Of a stretch of DNA of 64,000 nt, positions 20,001 to 29,692 are shown one piece after another. Position 1 is the stretch's first letter, and the number at the start of each line of letters is the position of its first letter. The translations under genes and the position numbers were made by a program. This stretch comes from Corynebacterium amycolatum. Lineage in GTDB: Bacteria; Actinomycetota; Actinomycetes; Mycobacteriales; Mycobacteriaceae. The stretch spans positions 1,550,001 to 1,614,000 of the forward strand of contig NZ_CP069513.1 in assembly GCF_016889425.1 (NCBI RefSeq), given 5' to 3'. The notes below the pieces were generated by a model. It was not told where the DNA came from. It made no database searches and was given only the letters and a program-made list of their open reading frames with translations.

Positions 20001-20613
20001 ACGAGAAATGCTGGGCCTCTATGTCTCCGGTCATCCACTCGATGGGTTCGAAGAATCGCTGGCCGCACAGACCGATACCGCTTTGACCACGGTCGTCGGT
20101 GGGGAGGTCGCTAACAACACCGAAATCACTATTGGTGGCATTGTCTCCAGCGTTGACCGCCGCGTGAATAAGAACGGTCAGCCCTGGGCGATTATCGGTA
20201 TTGAGGACCACAACGGCGCGCGCGTGGAAGTCATGGCTTTTGCTCGTACATACGCGATGATTGCCACCAGCATTGCTGAAGACGCCATCGTGCTTATTCG
20301 TGCTCGTGTTCAGTACCGCGATGACCGCATGAGTGTGGTCTGTGATGACCTGAAGCTGCCGGATCTCGGCCGCAATGGCTCCACGTCGGCGCCGCTGCGT
20401 CTGACCATGCGCACTGATCAGTGCACACCGGAGATGATTGCCAAGCTGAAGTCAGTCCTGTTGGACAATCCCGGCGACTCGGACGTCTACCTCAAGCTTG
20501 TCGACGGTGATTCCCACACCACTTTGGTTCTCGGCGAGCACTTGCGGGTCGACCGGGACGCCAGCTTGATTGGTGATCTGAAGGCGACGATTGGGGCCAG
20601 CATTTTGGGGTAG
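17056..20613 (+). CDS. dnaE: DNA polymerase III alpha subunit
   Basis: Catalytic subunit of the replicative DNA polymerase. An N-terminal PHP domain has [13 protein letters not shown] and [10 protein letters not shown]. The C-family palm has [15 protein letters not shown] and the catalytic aspartates in [15 protein letters not shown] (about residues 420-430). Fingers, a tandem HhH region and a C-terminal OB fold ([19 protein letters not shown]) follow. Length 1185 aa is normal for DnaE1. The ATG at 17056 begins [15 protein letters not shown], the family start, and lies 8 nt after a -10 hexamer; the in-frame ATG at 17005 would place unrelated residues before it. Confidence 0.96.
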   Translation: MANSSFVHLHNHTEYSMLDGMAKIDLLADEVARQGMPAVGVTDHGNMFGSNAFYRQMKSKGVKPIIGIEAYMAPESRFNKKRIQWGEPHQRRDDVSGRGSYLHQTMLAANAQGLRNLFYLSSMASYEGQISKYPRMDAELVAERAEGIIATTGCPSGDVQTRLRLGQFDEALQAAGMWQDIYGKENYFLELMDHGLDIETRVRSELLEIGRKLNLPPLVTNDCHYVTRDQAKAHEAMLCVQTGKTLNDPDRFKFDGDGYFIKSAEEMRATWDHLVPGACDNTLLIAERVEDYDELWEEHPHDRMPKADVPEGETPTTWLHHNVMEGLRKRFEGREVPEEYIRRAEYEIEVIDGKGYPSYFLIVAELIRHAREVGIKVGPGRGSAAGSLVAYATWITNIDPIEHGLLFERFLNPERPSAPDIDIDFDDRRRDEMIRYAADRWGEDKVAQVVTFGTVKTKQALKDSARVQFGQPGYQIADRITKALPPAIMAKDIPLSGIVDPEHPRYGEAAEVRQLIETDPDVARIYETARGLEGVVRQTGVHACAVVMASVPLLDHIPMWKRQADGAIITGWDYPACEAIGLLKMDFLGLRNLTVIGDCIEHIKSNRGETVLLDDLQTDDPKVYELLSRGDTLGVFQLDGGGMRELLKRMQPTGFDDIVASLALYRPGPMGVNAHFDYADIKNGRKPYNAIHAELDEQLKEILEETHGLIVYQEQIMKISQKLANYTAGQADGFRKAMGKKKPEVLAKEFVNFEGGMLENGFSKDAVQKLWDIILPFASYAFNKSHAAGYGLVSYWTAYLKANYTAEYMAALLTSVADDKNKLAIYLSDCRHLGIKVLPPDVNESGMDFEPVGEDIRFGLGAIRNVGHDVVASIVKTREEKGKFTSFSDYLDKIETLPCNKRITESLIKAGAFDSLGHPRKGLALIHEEAIDSVLSTKKAADKGQFDLFAGFGGEEDTGSESIFEIRVPDEKWDRKHELTLEREMLGLYVSGHPLDGFEESLAAQTDTALTTVVGGEVANNTEITIGGIVSSVDRRVNKNGQPWAIIGIEDHNGARVEVMAFARTYAMIATSIAEDAIVLIRARVQYRDDRMSVVCDDLKLPDLGRNGSTSAPLRLTMRTDQCTPEMIAKLKSVLLDNPGDSDVYLKLVDGDSHTTLVLGEHLRVDRDASLIGDLKATIGASILG

Positions 20614-20669
20614 CTCATCGCGGCCCTGATTGTCGCAACCGATTGTATGACCGAGTAGAGTCATAGCTC

Positions 20670-21965
20670 ATGAGTGAGAATTCTGTGCCTGCTTCCCAGA
20701 CCGAACGCCGACTTGTCCACGCGGCCGATATTCAGATTGCGCAGGCACGAATTTCTTCGGTTATTGCGGCCACTCCGCTGCAGTTCAGCCCACGTCTTTC
20801 CGAAATCACCGGCGCTAAGGTATTCCTCAAGCGGGAAGACCTCCAGGACGTGCGCTCGTACAAGATTCGCGGTGCCTACAACGCCATGGTTCAGGTCACC
20901 GACGAAGAGCGGGCAGCAGGCGTCGTTGCGGCATCTGCAGGAAACCACGCTCAAGGCGTGGCATATGCCTGCCGTCAGCTGGGTATTAAGGGGCGCATCT
21001 ATGTGCCCAATGCCACGCCGAAGCAGAAGCGCGACCGTATCGCTTACCACGGCCGCGATGCCGTTGAAATTGTCGTTGTCGGAGACTCCTTCGATGAGGC
21101 CGCCGCTGCTGCTCGTGCCGACGCACAGCGCACTGGTGCCACCATGGTGGAGCCATTCGACTCTTTCAACACCATCGTCGGACAAGGCACTGTCGCAGCT
21201 GAAATCATTGCGCAGCTCTCCGGTCAGGGGTTGACTCTGGATACCATCTGCGTACCGGTCGGCGGCGGTGGCCTGCTCAGCGGTGTCACCTCTTACCTGT
21301 CGGATATGTCGCCGAACACCCAGGTCATGGGCGTGGAACCTGCGGGCGCGGCCTGCATGCGCGCAGCCCTGGAGAACAACGGCCCGATTACGTTGGGGCA
21401 CACCGATCCGTTCGTCGACGGCGCCGCGGTGGCCCGCTTTGGTGACCTACCCTGGCACATCCTGGAGGCCAACCGCAACCGCGTTCATCCGATGATTGCG
21501 CCGGAAGGTGCCGTCTGTGAGGCCCAGTTGGATCTCTACCAGAACGAAGGGATTATCGCGGAGCCCGCCGGTGCGCTGTCTGTGGCAGCTCTGGAGCAGA
21601 TGCAGTTTGAGCCGGACGAGGTTGTTGTCTGCATCATCTCGGGTGGCAACAACGACGTGCTGCGCTATGCCGAGATCATGGAGCGCTCGCTGGTCTACCG
21701 CGGCCTCAAGCACTACTTCCTGGTGAACTTCCCGCAGAAGCCCGGCCAGCTGCGTATGTTCCTCAGCGATGTTCTCGGACCGGATGACGACATCTCGCAG
21801 TTCGAGTATCTCAAGCGCAACAACCGCGAAACTGGTGCGGCCCTCGTCGGTATTGAGCTACGTCATGCCTCTGACCTCGATGAATTGCTCGCACGCATGG
21901 ATGCCTCGCCGCTGAAGTGTCGCCGACTAGTGCCCGGCACACCAGAGTATGACTTTTTGACCTAG
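20670..21965 (+). CDS. ilvA: Threonine dehydratase (isoleucine biosynthesis)
   Basis: PLP enzyme that deaminates threonine to 2-oxobutanoate, the first step to isoleucine. The PLP lysine is in SYKIRGAYNAM (near residue 65), with SAGNHAQGVAYACR and the glycine-rich phosphate loop PVGGGGLLSG. The C-terminal ~90 residues form a single ACT-like regulatory domain (YFLVNFPQKPGQLRMFL ... GALVGIEL), as in the short corynebacterial IlvA, which is inhibited by isoleucine. Length 431 aa. TAGAGT lies 8 nt before the ATG, so the mRNA is probably leaderless. Confidence 0.95.
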   Translation: MSENSVPASQTERRLVHAADIQIAQARISSVIAATPLQFSPRLSEITGAKVFLKREDLQDVRSYKIRGAYNAMVQVTDEERAAGVVAASAGNHAQGVAYACRQLGIKGRIYVPNATPKQKRDRIAYHGRDAVEIVVVGDSFDEAAAAARADAQRTGATMVEPFDSFNTIVGQGTVAAEIIAQLSGQGLTLDTICVPVGGGGLLSGVTSYLSDMSPNTQVMGVEPAGAACMRAALENNGPITLGHTDPFVDGAAVARFGDLPWHILEANRNRVHPMIAPEGAVCEAQLDLYQNEGIIAEPAGALSVAALEQMQFEPDEVVVCIISGGNNDVLRYAEIMERSLVYRGLKHYFLVNFPQKPGQLRMFLSDVLGPDDDISQFEYLKRNNRETGAALVGIELRHASDLDELLARMDASPLKCRRLVPGTPEYDFLT

Positions 21966-22071
21966 ACTTGCTGGGTCCAGCTGGGAAACTTCCGAGGGAG
22001 TCCTCCCAGGTCCATTAATTAAATGAATCTTTTCGAGCAAGCTTTGTAGCGAAAGGGAGCGTCCACCCACA

Positions 22072-25000
22072 ATGACTGGGGCAAGCAGTGTCGACCAGGG
22101 TGTCCGAGTGGAAAATACCGTGATTGTCGAAATGTGGCTGGCTGCCGCAGAGCAGGATCTGGCCACCCGGATTCCAGGGCTGCTGGAATCTGCCACACAG
22201 GCCAAAGTTGAGCCATTGTTTGTCTGGTCAGGGCTGTCGATGGACGAGGTTGAGCGTATCGACCGCTTCTTGGGAACGCTCCTGGCCCATCATCTGGCTG
22301 GTGGTACCGCTGCCGATATTGATGCTGCGAAGAGCGTCGTTGACAATCACCCGCTGGTCACCCTTGCCTCGCTGGTAGGGCGCGCCGCGCGTGTTGCGTC
22401 GGCAAGCGAAATGTGGCTGGACTGGCCGGCGGCTCTGCAGCTGGATCCAGACGCTGACACTACCGGCGCGCTCATCTCGCACCTCGCCGCCGCTGTGCCG
22501 ACGATGCTGACAAATGCCGGTTTGCCTAACGACGTCGACAGCGACCAGGCCGATTCGGATGAGCTGCAGCAAGCGGCACAGGTGCTTCTGCTGCACGCGG
22601 GTGTGCAGCTATCGGTGATGCCACTGATTATCGAGCGCTGCGAGGAACTTGCCGGGGTAGCGGAGCTGACCAATCCTTCGGCCAATGACCTGGTACAGGC
22701 GTTGTCGAAGGTACATCCGCTGCTCGAAGGGCTGCTGACCGAAATAGCAGAGGCCGAAGATGGTGTCTATCCGCTGGCGCTGCGTCAGTTGGCCAGGACG
22801 GCACCTCGTCAGGCGCACAAGTTGTTTAAGGCAACCCTCGGCTACGCCATTGCCACCGCCGCTGATCCGGCCAACTGGGAGGCTCGGGAAGAACTCGGTC
22901 AGCTCGATGCGGGCCTTCCGCCCATGCTGGTGGCCGCTGCACGTGAAGAGCTGCGTATGCGCCCGGCGGGTACTGCGAATCGTCGTGAAGCCGTGGGCGT
23001 GGTGGCAACGACCGGACGCCCGCAGCTGTACTTCGATGAGCTGACGCAGACCGTTGGCGTACAGCTACCGACGCCGCTGGATCCGGCGGGGCGGACCTGG
23101 CGTGTCACCTTCGGCGGCACGGTAGCAACGACCCCGGTGGTGGGCCTGCAGGATTCGCTGCCGCGTCCAGTGGTGACCATCGATGAGCCGGTGCGCGATG
23201 TGCTGGTGGAAATCGGCGATGAGAAGCACTGGCGAGTTCCGGCGATTAGCACTGAGGACCCGATTCTCATTTTCGGTGCCGACGGTCAGTCGGTCACAGA
23301 CAAGGTCTCGCTACACTCGACGTCCGCTACGGTGGTCTACCCGGTTGATGCCACACTCGTTGACCCCGTCACGGGTGCTGAGGTGCCATTGCTATCGGAC
23401 CCGCGCCCATTTAACTGGAAGCTGTGGCAAGTCGCTGAGATCGATCTTCGCGATGTTCATGCAGTTCAGGTTCGTCGGTCCGGGGCGGCGGGCGAGGTTC
23501 GGTCAGCGTCACCGCAGCGTCAACCGCGAATGACCATGCCCCACGCGCGTCTCGACGGCACCGTGTCTGCCTACGGCACCCCGGTTTACGCCGGTGGTCC
23601 GGTCGCTGTGTTCCCGCCGACGCTGTCCGGTAAGGACGAGTCCTGGCGCGCCATCGTCACCGATTTTGGCGGCTATGGTGCGTTTACCACGGATTCCGTC
23701 ATGGTCTATGACCTTGACGTACCCGCCGCGGGTGGCGAGGTTGAGATCCTTACCGATGACGATTATCCGTGGGTCGGCGAGTTCGTGGTTCGCCTGGTCA
23801 ATCCGCGTGGCCGCAGCTTCCAGAAGCACTTCGCCATTGCGGAGCAGGCAGACCTTACGATCACTTACAGCGGTGGTGGTGACGGCTTCCGCATCCCAAC
23901 CGTCGACGGTCTGAGCCCCGCTGACATCCGCGTTGTCTCCGGCGAAAAGCCGCTTAATGCCGAGCCCGCTATCGTGCGCCTCGGGGCGGACGAAGTCACC
24001 GGTGCCGTCGAGCTTTCCACCGACGAGGGCGCATGGCTGCAGTTGCAGGTCACGCCAGGCACGCTGCAGTTTGAGGTTCCGCTTGCCGACGAATCCGTCG
24101 CCCGCCGCACCACTACATTGGTCACTCGTCCCAAGCGTGTCGATGCCTTCGGCAAGATTGTCGTCAATGCTCCGGGTGAGTTGCGCCATGCGCATGTTGC
24201 AGTTTCCAGCGGTGAGCGCGACATCTGCCGCGTCCCCATCAAGCGATTCGGCGATACTGGCTACGCGGAGTTCGGCAAGTTCGCTGACCGTATCTCCCTG
24301 CTGAAGGCTCTGCGCATCAGTTTGGACTGGACACGTGTGACGGGACGTAAGCGCCTGTCTGTACCGCTGGTGGAGGCTTCCTCCCGCAATGCCATCCGCC
24401 AGATTGCCTTCAATGATGAAGCCACTGACATCATCGAGGTTGATGTCGCGGACGATGTTTCGCACTTGCCGATGACTCTGTGGCTCTGGGCTGCCGGTCA
24501 GCCGTGGCGTGAACCCGTCGCTCTGGAAGTCGTGGAGGCTGAATGCGAGCTTCCCGACGAGCTCCGCGGCCTTGGCCCATTTGTCGCGCAGGTGACTCTC
24601 GGTGTGGAGAAGGAACGCCACCCGCAGTGGCCGGCGGCCGGGTCGACCATTCTGCATCACGTCGATGATGCCGAGGCTGTTGACCTCGATGGCGAGGACA
24701 CCGATCCCGTTGCTCGCGCGCAGGAACTGTGGGGCGAGCTAAATCAGGATCAGCTCGCACGTTTGTGGACGCTGCTGGCGACCTTGCGCGCTGGTCGTGC
24801 AACCGACATGGCGCAGGCGAATCCGCTGCTGGCCGCACCTAGGTTGGGTGCAATCCTGTGTGCTGAACCCCGCGCAGGTCTGGCTGCGTTGAACCGTTCA
24901 GTCATTGCGCTCGACGATCAGCCGGGTATGTTTATCGCCTCCGGACTCGTGCTGGGAGACTTCAGTGCCACCAAGCCGGTGCCGGGGCGTCGCCGTGTGC

Positions 25001-25785
25001 CGTGGCTCGGTGCATTGGCAGCATTGGCGGATCTCACTGATGAGAGCGTGGACCGTTCTCGTCAGCTGGATTACCTGCGCACAACTGGTGGCCAGGGACT
25101 GCTGGACATTGCTGCCAGCGGCCAGGACACCACTCTGGAGTCCGCCACTATCGACCAGAGCTCGGTGCAGATTACCTCGCTGCCGGAAGCACAGGCCAGT
25201 GCTATTTTGTCGCAGGTCTTTGATCCGTACCGCATGGTCCCGGGTCCGCTGACCGACGATGACGCTCGCTTCACAGCAATCTACGAAGTGGTACGCAATC
25301 GTGCTGAGATTGTGGAATCCGGTGTGATGACCCAGCTTGCCGCCGCCTCTCGGGTGTTGTTCAAGACGGTGTCGAAGGCATCACCGCGACTGCGCAAGGC
25401 GGTCAATGTGCGCTTCCACAAGCTCGACGGCATCGATGCGGATGACCCTTCGCTGCACTGGACTCTGGTGCCAGGCACTTCGCTACTTATTGCAGTGGCT
25501 GCTCGCGTATTGGCTCGTACTCAGGCTGAGAACTCTGATGCCAGTGTCGCCGCTGTCCGTGAGCTGATTCCGATGTGGGCTCAGCTGGCGGACCTGGTTC
25601 CGACTTTGGTGATGAGCGATATTCTCATCGCCGATGCGTTGGTGGCTCACGTCCTCCACGGTGATGTCACCGAGCTGCCGTGGCCAGCACCCGAGACGGG
25701 TGCTGATGTCGAAGCTGATGCTGACGCTGCGGCCGACGCTGCGGCCGACGCGGATCCTGAAGGCACGGCTGACGCGGAGGACTAG
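22072..25785 (+). CDS. Large protein of unknown function (1237 aa)
   Basis: Not recognised. Residues 1-~290 are predicted helical and rich in Ala/Leu (LLESATQAKVEPLFVWSG, LASLVGRAARVASASEMWL). About residues 320-870 have the alternating pattern of beta-sandwich domains (TWRVTFGGTVATTPVV, PFNWKLWQVAEIDLRD, DDYPWVGEFVVRLVNPRG, ITYSGGGDGFRIPTVDG). From ~880 to ~1200 it is helical again. The last ~30 residues are an acidic Ala/Asp tail (EADADAAADAAADADPE). No signal peptide, membrane helix, Walker A or nuclease motif was found. AAAGGGAG precedes the ATG, and codon use matches neighbours. It sits between ilvA and treZ, adjacent in some related genomes as I recall, so it may be an insertion. Confidence 0.75.
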   Translation: MTGASSVDQGVRVENTVIVEMWLAAAEQDLATRIPGLLESATQAKVEPLFVWSGLSMDEVERIDRFLGTLLAHHLAGGTAADIDAAKSVVDNHPLVTLASLVGRAARVASASEMWLDWPAALQLDPDADTTGALISHLAAAVPTMLTNAGLPNDVDSDQADSDELQQAAQVLLLHAGVQLSVMPLIIERCEELAGVAELTNPSANDLVQALSKVHPLLEGLLTEIAEAEDGVYPLALRQLARTAPRQAHKLFKATLGYAIATAADPANWEAREELGQLDAGLPPMLVAAAREELRMRPAGTANRREAVGVVATTGRPQLYFDELTQTVGVQLPTPLDPAGRTWRVTFGGTVATTPVVGLQDSLPRPVVTIDEPVRDVLVEIGDEKHWRVPAISTEDPILIFGADGQSVTDKVSLHSTSATVVYPVDATLVDPVTGAEVPLLSDPRPFNWKLWQVAEIDLRDVHAVQVRRSGAAGEVRSASPQRQPRMTMPHARLDGTVSAYGTPVYAGGPVAVFPPTLSGKDESWRAIVTDFGGYGAFTTDSVMVYDLDVPAAGGEVEILTDDDYPWVGEFVVRLVNPRGRSFQKHFAIAEQADLTITYSGGGDGFRIPTVDGLSPADIRVVSGEKPLNAEPAIVRLGADEVTGAVELSTDEGAWLQLQVTPGTLQFEVPLADESVARRTTTLVTRPKRVDAFGKIVVNAPGELRHAHVAVSSGERDICRVPIKRFGDTGYAEFGKFADRISLLKALRISLDWTRVTGRKRLSVPLVEASSRNAIRQIAFNDEATDIIEVDVADDVSHLPMTLWLWAAGQPWREPVALEVVEAECELPDELRGLGPFVAQVTLGVEKERHPQWPAAGSTILHHVDDAEAVDLDGEDTDPVARAQELWGELNQDQLARLWTLLATLRAGRATDMAQANPLLAAPRLGAILCAEPRAGLAALNRSVIALDDQPGMFIASGLVLGDFSATKPVPGRRRVPWLGALAALADLTDESVDRSRQLDYLRTTGGQGLLDIAASGQDTTLESATIDQSSVQITSLPEAQASAILSQVFDPYRMVPGPLTDDDARFTAIYEVVRNRAEIVESGVMTQLAAASRVLFKTVSKASPRLRKAVNVRFHKLDGIDADDPSLHWTLVPGTSLLIAVAARVLARTQAENSDASVAAVRELIPMWAQLADLVPTLVMSDILIADALVAHVLHGDVTELPWPAPETGADVEADADAAADAAADADPEGTADAED

Positions 25786-25794
25786 CCTGTCTGA

Positions 25795-27702
25795 CTAGCT
25801 GAGCGAGACGACAGCGTAGCCCCACGCTGGAAGCGAGATTTCGGGACCAGCAGCTTCGTCATTGACGATGCTGGCTGCTGCGTCTTCAAAAGTGTGCAGC
25901 AGGTGGGCGGAGCCGAACTCGGAATCCAGGCTGACGCTGGTTTCGGCGTCGGAGAAATTCGCAACCAAAGCGACAGTTTCAAAGGCATCCGAGTTTCGGG
26001 CCCCCATTTCGCGCTCATCCTGGCTGCGCACAACGACAAGGCAACGATTGTCCTCGTCATACTCGGTCACCACAGATGCCGACCACGGCGTGCGAAGCGA
26101 CGGGTGGGACTTCCGCAGCGCGAAGAGATCGCGGTAGGCCGCCAGAATAGTGGCGTGCGAGTCCTCCGAAACCTCCTGCCAATTGAGCTTCGAGCGGTGG
26201 AAGGTCTCTGGATCCGATGGATCGGATACCTCCTTCGGATCCCACCCGGCACGGGCAAACTCACGTAGTCGTCCTTCGCGCGTGAGCCGCTGCAGCTCCG
26301 GATCTTCATGGGAACAGAAGAAAGCAAACGGGGTAGAGGCGCCCCATTCCTCACCTTGGAAGAGCATCGGGGTGAAAGGACTGCAGGCGATAACTGCTGC
26401 CTTTAAAACCTGCTGCGCCGGGGTGAGGTTCATCGACGGACGGTCGCCGACAGCGCGGTTACCCGTTTGATCATGCGTGGTCGTGTACGTTACAAAAGCA
26501 TGCATGGGCTGGACAGACAGGTCAAAGGGGCGGCCGTGAGTACGACCGCGGAATGTCGACATTGTGCCCGTATGCCAGAAGCCGGTTTCCAAAGCGCTAG
26601 CCAGCGCTTCCACCGAACCAAAGTCCGAGTAGTAGGCGTGGTCTTCACCAGAGATCAACGTGTGCAGCGCATGGTGGACGTCATCATCCCACTGAGCGTT
26701 GAGGCCAAAGCCACCGGCAGCCCGCGGGCGGACCAAGCGCGGATCATTTTGATCGGACTCTGCAATCAAGGAACGCGGAATACCAGTCTCAGCTGCGACA
26801 GTGTCTGCGACAACCTGCATCTGCTCCAGAATGTGGAATGCGCCCTCGTCATGCAGGGCATGGACCGCATCCAGGCGCAGACCGTCGACGTGGTAGTCCA
26901 CCAACCATTGGCGTACCGCATCCAAAATGTACGCACGCACCTCATCAGAGTTGTCGCCGGTGAGATTGACAACCTCACCCCAACCCGTCGAACCACCAGC
27001 GGTGTAGGGCCCGAAAAATCCCACATAGTTGCCGTCCGGACCGAAGTGGTTATAGACCACATCAAGAATGACGGCCAAACCCTTGCGGTGGCAGGCATCA
27101 ATCAGCTTCTGTAGTCCCTGCGGGCCACCGTAGCCCTCGTGCACACTGTGCCAGGACACACCGTCATAGCCCCAATTACGGTCACCGCCGAAAGGCTGCA
27201 CTGGCATCAGCTCAATGTGTGTTACCCCCAGCTCAATCAGGTGGTCTAGATGTTCCAGCAAACCTTCGAAATCACCAGAATCGCTGAAGGTGCCCACATG
27301 CAGCTCATAAATCAGACCTCCTGGCAGAATCCGTCCTGACCAGGTCGAGTCCTTCCACTTATAGGCACCTAGGTCGACAACCTGGGAGAAACCATGCGGG
27401 CCATCTGGCTGGGACTGGGAACGCGGATCGGGCAGCGGTATTGTCCAGTCGCCGACAGCGGGGGAGGAGCCGTCCCCCGACTCGCCGTCAGGCGCGCCGT
27501 ATCCCGCATGTGCCCGCAGCGAAAATGCGTAGCGATCCCCCGGTGTGCGAGCCACATCAGCTTCGAACCAACCAGAGTTGGCGCCGTAGCCATGGGTGGC
27601 ATCAGCGATTGGATGCATATCAAAAATCGCAGGAGCGTCAGGATTACCCAACAACAGACGGACTTCGGAAGCGTACGGGGCCCAGACTCGGTAGTTGCTC
27701 AT
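25795..27702 (-). CDS. treZ: Malto-oligosyltrehalose trehalohydrolase
   Basis: GH13 enzyme that releases trehalose from the maltooligosyl trehalose made by TreY. An N-terminal CBM48-like domain (YRVWAPYASEVRLLLG) precedes the barrel, with HIELMPVQPFGGDRNWGYDG, DGLRLDAVHAL (nucleophile Asp), SLIAESDQNDPR (acid Glu) and TYTTTHDQTGN (third Asp). A C-terminal beta domain completes it. Length 635 aa is normal. The ATG at 27702 is preferred over 27711 because TACCAT (27710-27715) lies 7 nt upstream, a leaderless arrangement. treY lies 3.5 kb away on the same strand. It is convergent with the 1237-aa gene, with a 9-nt gap. Confidence 0.94.
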   Translation of the reverse strand: MSNYRVWAPYASEVRLLLGNPDAPAIFDMHPIADATHGYGANSGWFEADVARTPGDRYAFSLRAHAGYGAPDGESGDGSSPAVGDWTIPLPDPRSQSQPDGPHGFSQVVDLGAYKWKDSTWSGRILPGGLIYELHVGTFSDSGDFEGLLEHLDHLIELGVTHIELMPVQPFGGDRNWGYDGVSWHSVHEGYGGPQGLQKLIDACHRKGLAVILDVVYNHFGPDGNYVGFFGPYTAGGSTGWGEVVNLTGDNSDEVRAYILDAVRQWLVDYHVDGLRLDAVHALHDEGAFHILEQMQVVADTVAAETGIPRSLIAESDQNDPRLVRPRAAGGFGLNAQWDDDVHHALHTLISGEDHAYYSDFGSVEALASALETGFWHTGTMSTFRGRTHGRPFDLSVQPMHAFVTYTTTHDQTGNRAVGDRPSMNLTPAQQVLKAAVIACSPFTPMLFQGEEWGASTPFAFFCSHEDPELQRLTREGRLREFARAGWDPKEVSDPSDPETFHRSKLNWQEVSEDSHATILAAYRDLFALRKSHPSLRTPWSASVVTEYDEDNRCLVVVRSQDEREMGARNSDAFETVALVANFSDAETSVSLDSEFGSAHLLHTFEDAAASIVNDEAAGPEISLPAWGYAVVSLS

Positions 27703-27848
27703 GAGCACCATGGTAGGTCAGTCAGCGGATTGGCACAGTGAAACTTTTTCGAACACTGCGGATTTGAGGTGAGCCCAAGGTGAGGTCGAGATAGTAGCGA
27801 CCGACGGTGATTGGGCGTGCCCGAAGCCCATACGCAACAATGGACACT

Positions 27849-28541
27849 ATGACCACCGAGCCATCCACTTCGACCGAAGCGACGCAGAATCAGCGTGACA
27901 TCGAGCTGATTGTCCCCGCCGACGGTGACATCGTCACGCATGAAATCGAGATTAAGAAATCGCGCTTCATTACGTGGATCGCGCGTGGCGACGACGAAGG
28001 CAGCGCCCGAGAGGTCATCAATTTGGCCAAGGCGGAGTACCCGGATGCTCGCCACCACTGCAGCGCATACATTCATGAGGTCGTCGGGGGAAATCGCGTG
28101 GAGCGATCCTCAGATGACGGTGAACCCGGTGGTACGGCAGGTCGCCCGATGCTCGATGTGCTGCAGGGCTCTGGAATGACGAATGTCACCGCAGTAGTGA
28201 TTCGCTATTTTGGCGGCATCAAGTTGGGCACGGGTGGGCTTGTGAGGGCCTATTCGGATTCGGTCTCAGAGTGTCTAGAGAAAGTCACCCGCATGCGGCG
28301 TGTGCAAAGAGCCTTGAGAGTAGTGAGTGTTTCCGCTGCAGATGCGGGACGCATCGAGGCAGAATTGCGTGCTCGTGGCTACGAGATTGTGGAAACCCGG
28401 TGGGGCCAGAACGTGGAGTTTTCCATCGCGGTGACTGCCGAGGGGATTGCCCAGCTTGACGGAGAAATGCAGGCGCTAACTAAGGGAGCTAGCGAGCCCT
28501 CTACGGACGGTGGCGAAATCTGGTGGGAGCTGCGCGCCTAA
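27849..28541 (+). CDS. yigZ: YigZ/IMPACT-family protein
   Basis: Member of the UPF0029/IMPACT family, linked to translation or stress adaptation but without an assigned reaction in bacteria. The core is clear: KKSRFITWIARGDDEGSA, ARHHCSAYIHEVVGG, SDDGEPGGTAGRPMLDVL and VIRYFGGIKLGTGGLVRAY, then the C-terminal ferredoxin-like DUF1949 region. Length 230 aa. Starts at 27840 and 27849 are both possible; 27849 (MTTEPSTS) is used because AACAAT lies 7 nt upstream. It converges on the IclR gene with a 6-nt gap. Confidence 0.87.
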   Translation: MTTEPSTSTEATQNQRDIELIVPADGDIVTHEIEIKKSRFITWIARGDDEGSAREVINLAKAEYPDARHHCSAYIHEVVGGNRVERSSDDGEPGGTAGRPMLDVLQGSGMTNVTAVVIRYFGGIKLGTGGLVRAYSDSVSECLEKVTRMRRVQRALRVVSVSAADAGRIEAELRARGYEIVETRWGQNVEFSIAVTAEGIAQLDGEMQALTKGASEPSTDGGEIWWELRA

Positions 28542-28547
28542 CAGCCA

Positions 28548-29294
28548 CTACCCCTGGTTCGGGGATTCCTCGCCGTTGTGTGCACCGCGATGGCGCTTGA
28601 GAATTTCCACCAGTTCGTCCTTGTTTTCCGCAATCTTTTCCGGCCGACCGAAGACGCAGACCGCCGCGACAGTAGCACCGTCTTCCTCCACTGCGATAGA
28701 GACACCGTCAACGCCACCGCCCTCAGCAATACCCGGGGCAGCACAAACTCCGGTCTCTGCGATTTCCCCGGCCTGGCGGAGGAAATCATCCACATAAACC
28801 TGGTCTTCGGGCCGCGCGGAGTTCAGGTAGGACCACAGTTCGCGCTTTTCAAACCGACTCATCAAAACCCAACCTGCAGAGGTGCGCAGCAGTGAGCGCG
28901 GCAGGAAGTTCTCCGTCAGGTACTGGTAGCGCATGGATTCGCCGACGGTTTTAAGGTAGAAAAGTTTGCCACCAACTGGCAGCGCCAGCACGGTAATCAG
29001 TCCAGTTTCGTTGTGAATCGCTTCTAGCTCGGCCGTTGGAACGTTGACCATGCGACGACCGGCCATGACATTGAGCAGAAACGGTGCCATGCCGAGCGTG
29101 TATCGCTTGTTGGACTCGTCAAGGTAACCAGTAACGGTCAGACCGTTGACAAGGCCCTGCGTGGTACTGAGCGGATAGTTCAGCGTGTGGGCGATGTCAG
29201 TGAGAGTTAGGCCTTCGTTAGAGCGTGCAACGAGTTCGAGGATCGCCGCAACGCGGTCGACCATGCGGTGGCGGGGGCGGACAGTTTCTGACAT
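28548..29294 (-). CDS. IclR-family transcriptional regulator
   Basis: Winged helix-turn-helix regulator. The N-terminal domain reads MVDRVAAILELVARSNEGL, LTDIAHTLNYPLSTTQGLVN and YTLGMAPFLLN. The C-terminal effector domain (~90-240) keeps the IclR pattern ETGLITVLAL, LPRSLLRTSAGWVLMS and CAAPGIAEGGGVDGVSIAV. Length 248 aa. TAAAGT lies 7 nt before the ATG, so it is probably leaderless. The target genes cannot be told: neighbours are yigZ and a small membrane protein, neither a typical IclR target. Confidence 0.88.
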   Translation of the reverse strand: MSETVRPRHRMVDRVAAILELVARSNEGLTLTDIAHTLNYPLSTTQGLVNGLTVTGYLDESNKRYTLGMAPFLLNVMAGRRMVNVPTAELEAIHNETGLITVLALPVGGKLFYLKTVGESMRYQYLTENFLPRSLLRTSAGWVLMSRFEKRELWSYLNSARPEDQVYVDDFLRQAGEIAETGVCAAPGIAEGGGVDGVSIAVEEDGATVAAVCVFGRPEKIAENKDELVEILKRHRGAHNGEESPNQG

Positions 29295-29455
29295 AGGGCT
29301 AACTTTAGCAACCTAGCTACGCCATTGTGTTATTTACCTACCCAAATAGGAATATTTAGCAAGTTTGCCTTCTCTGGTGGGATTTATCCCGAATTGTATG
29401 GCCCATCGACTTAGGCGATGCGTCAGTGCGACCAGAACACTCTAATATGTACCCC

Positions 29456-29692
29456 ATGAGCTATCTTCAGCCCCAATCTCAGAATCCCATTGAGCTCCGC
29501 AAGAACGCGGTGCGAAAGTACTCCCGCAATGCCGTTGTGTGGGCAGGCAGCGGTGTCGTCGGCGGTGCAGTGCTCGGACTTCTTGCCGGAAGCATGTCTC
29601 TATTCCTCATCCTGGCAGTGGTCGGCCTGGTCGGTGGTTTTCTCAATTGGCAAAAGGTTCAGCGGATTGTGAACTACAAGGATCCGCAGTAA
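29456..29692 (+). CDS. Small two-helix membrane protein
   Basis: 78 aa. Two hydrophobic segments (VWAGSGVVGGAVLGLLAG and LFLILAVVGLVGGFL) are separated by a short Ser-containing turn, with basic ends (RKNAVRKYSRN, WQKVQRIVNYKD). The ATG at 29456 follows TAATAT (29443-29448) by 7 nt, a leaderless promoter; an ATG at 29447 would overlap the -10. The stop codon directly abuts the ATG of the S4 protein, so the two form an operon. Function unknown. Confidence 0.72.
   Translation: MSYLQPQSQNPIELRKNAVRKYSRNAVVWAGSGVVGGAVLGLLAGSMSLFLILAVVGLVGGFLNWQKVQRIVNYKDPQ

Noticed and set aside
18817..20211. 464-codon minus-strand frame inside dnaE
   Set aside because: Shadow of a conserved polymerase gene; translation shows no recognisable family.
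21966..22071. CTGGGA...TCCCAG hairpin after ilvA
   Set aside because: No T-run follows and the stem is short, so a terminator is not supported.
22072..25785. Reading the 1237-aa gene as part of a phage-defence system
   Set aside because: No helicase, nuclease, methylase or ATPase partner is adjacent; the neighbours are ilvA and treZ.
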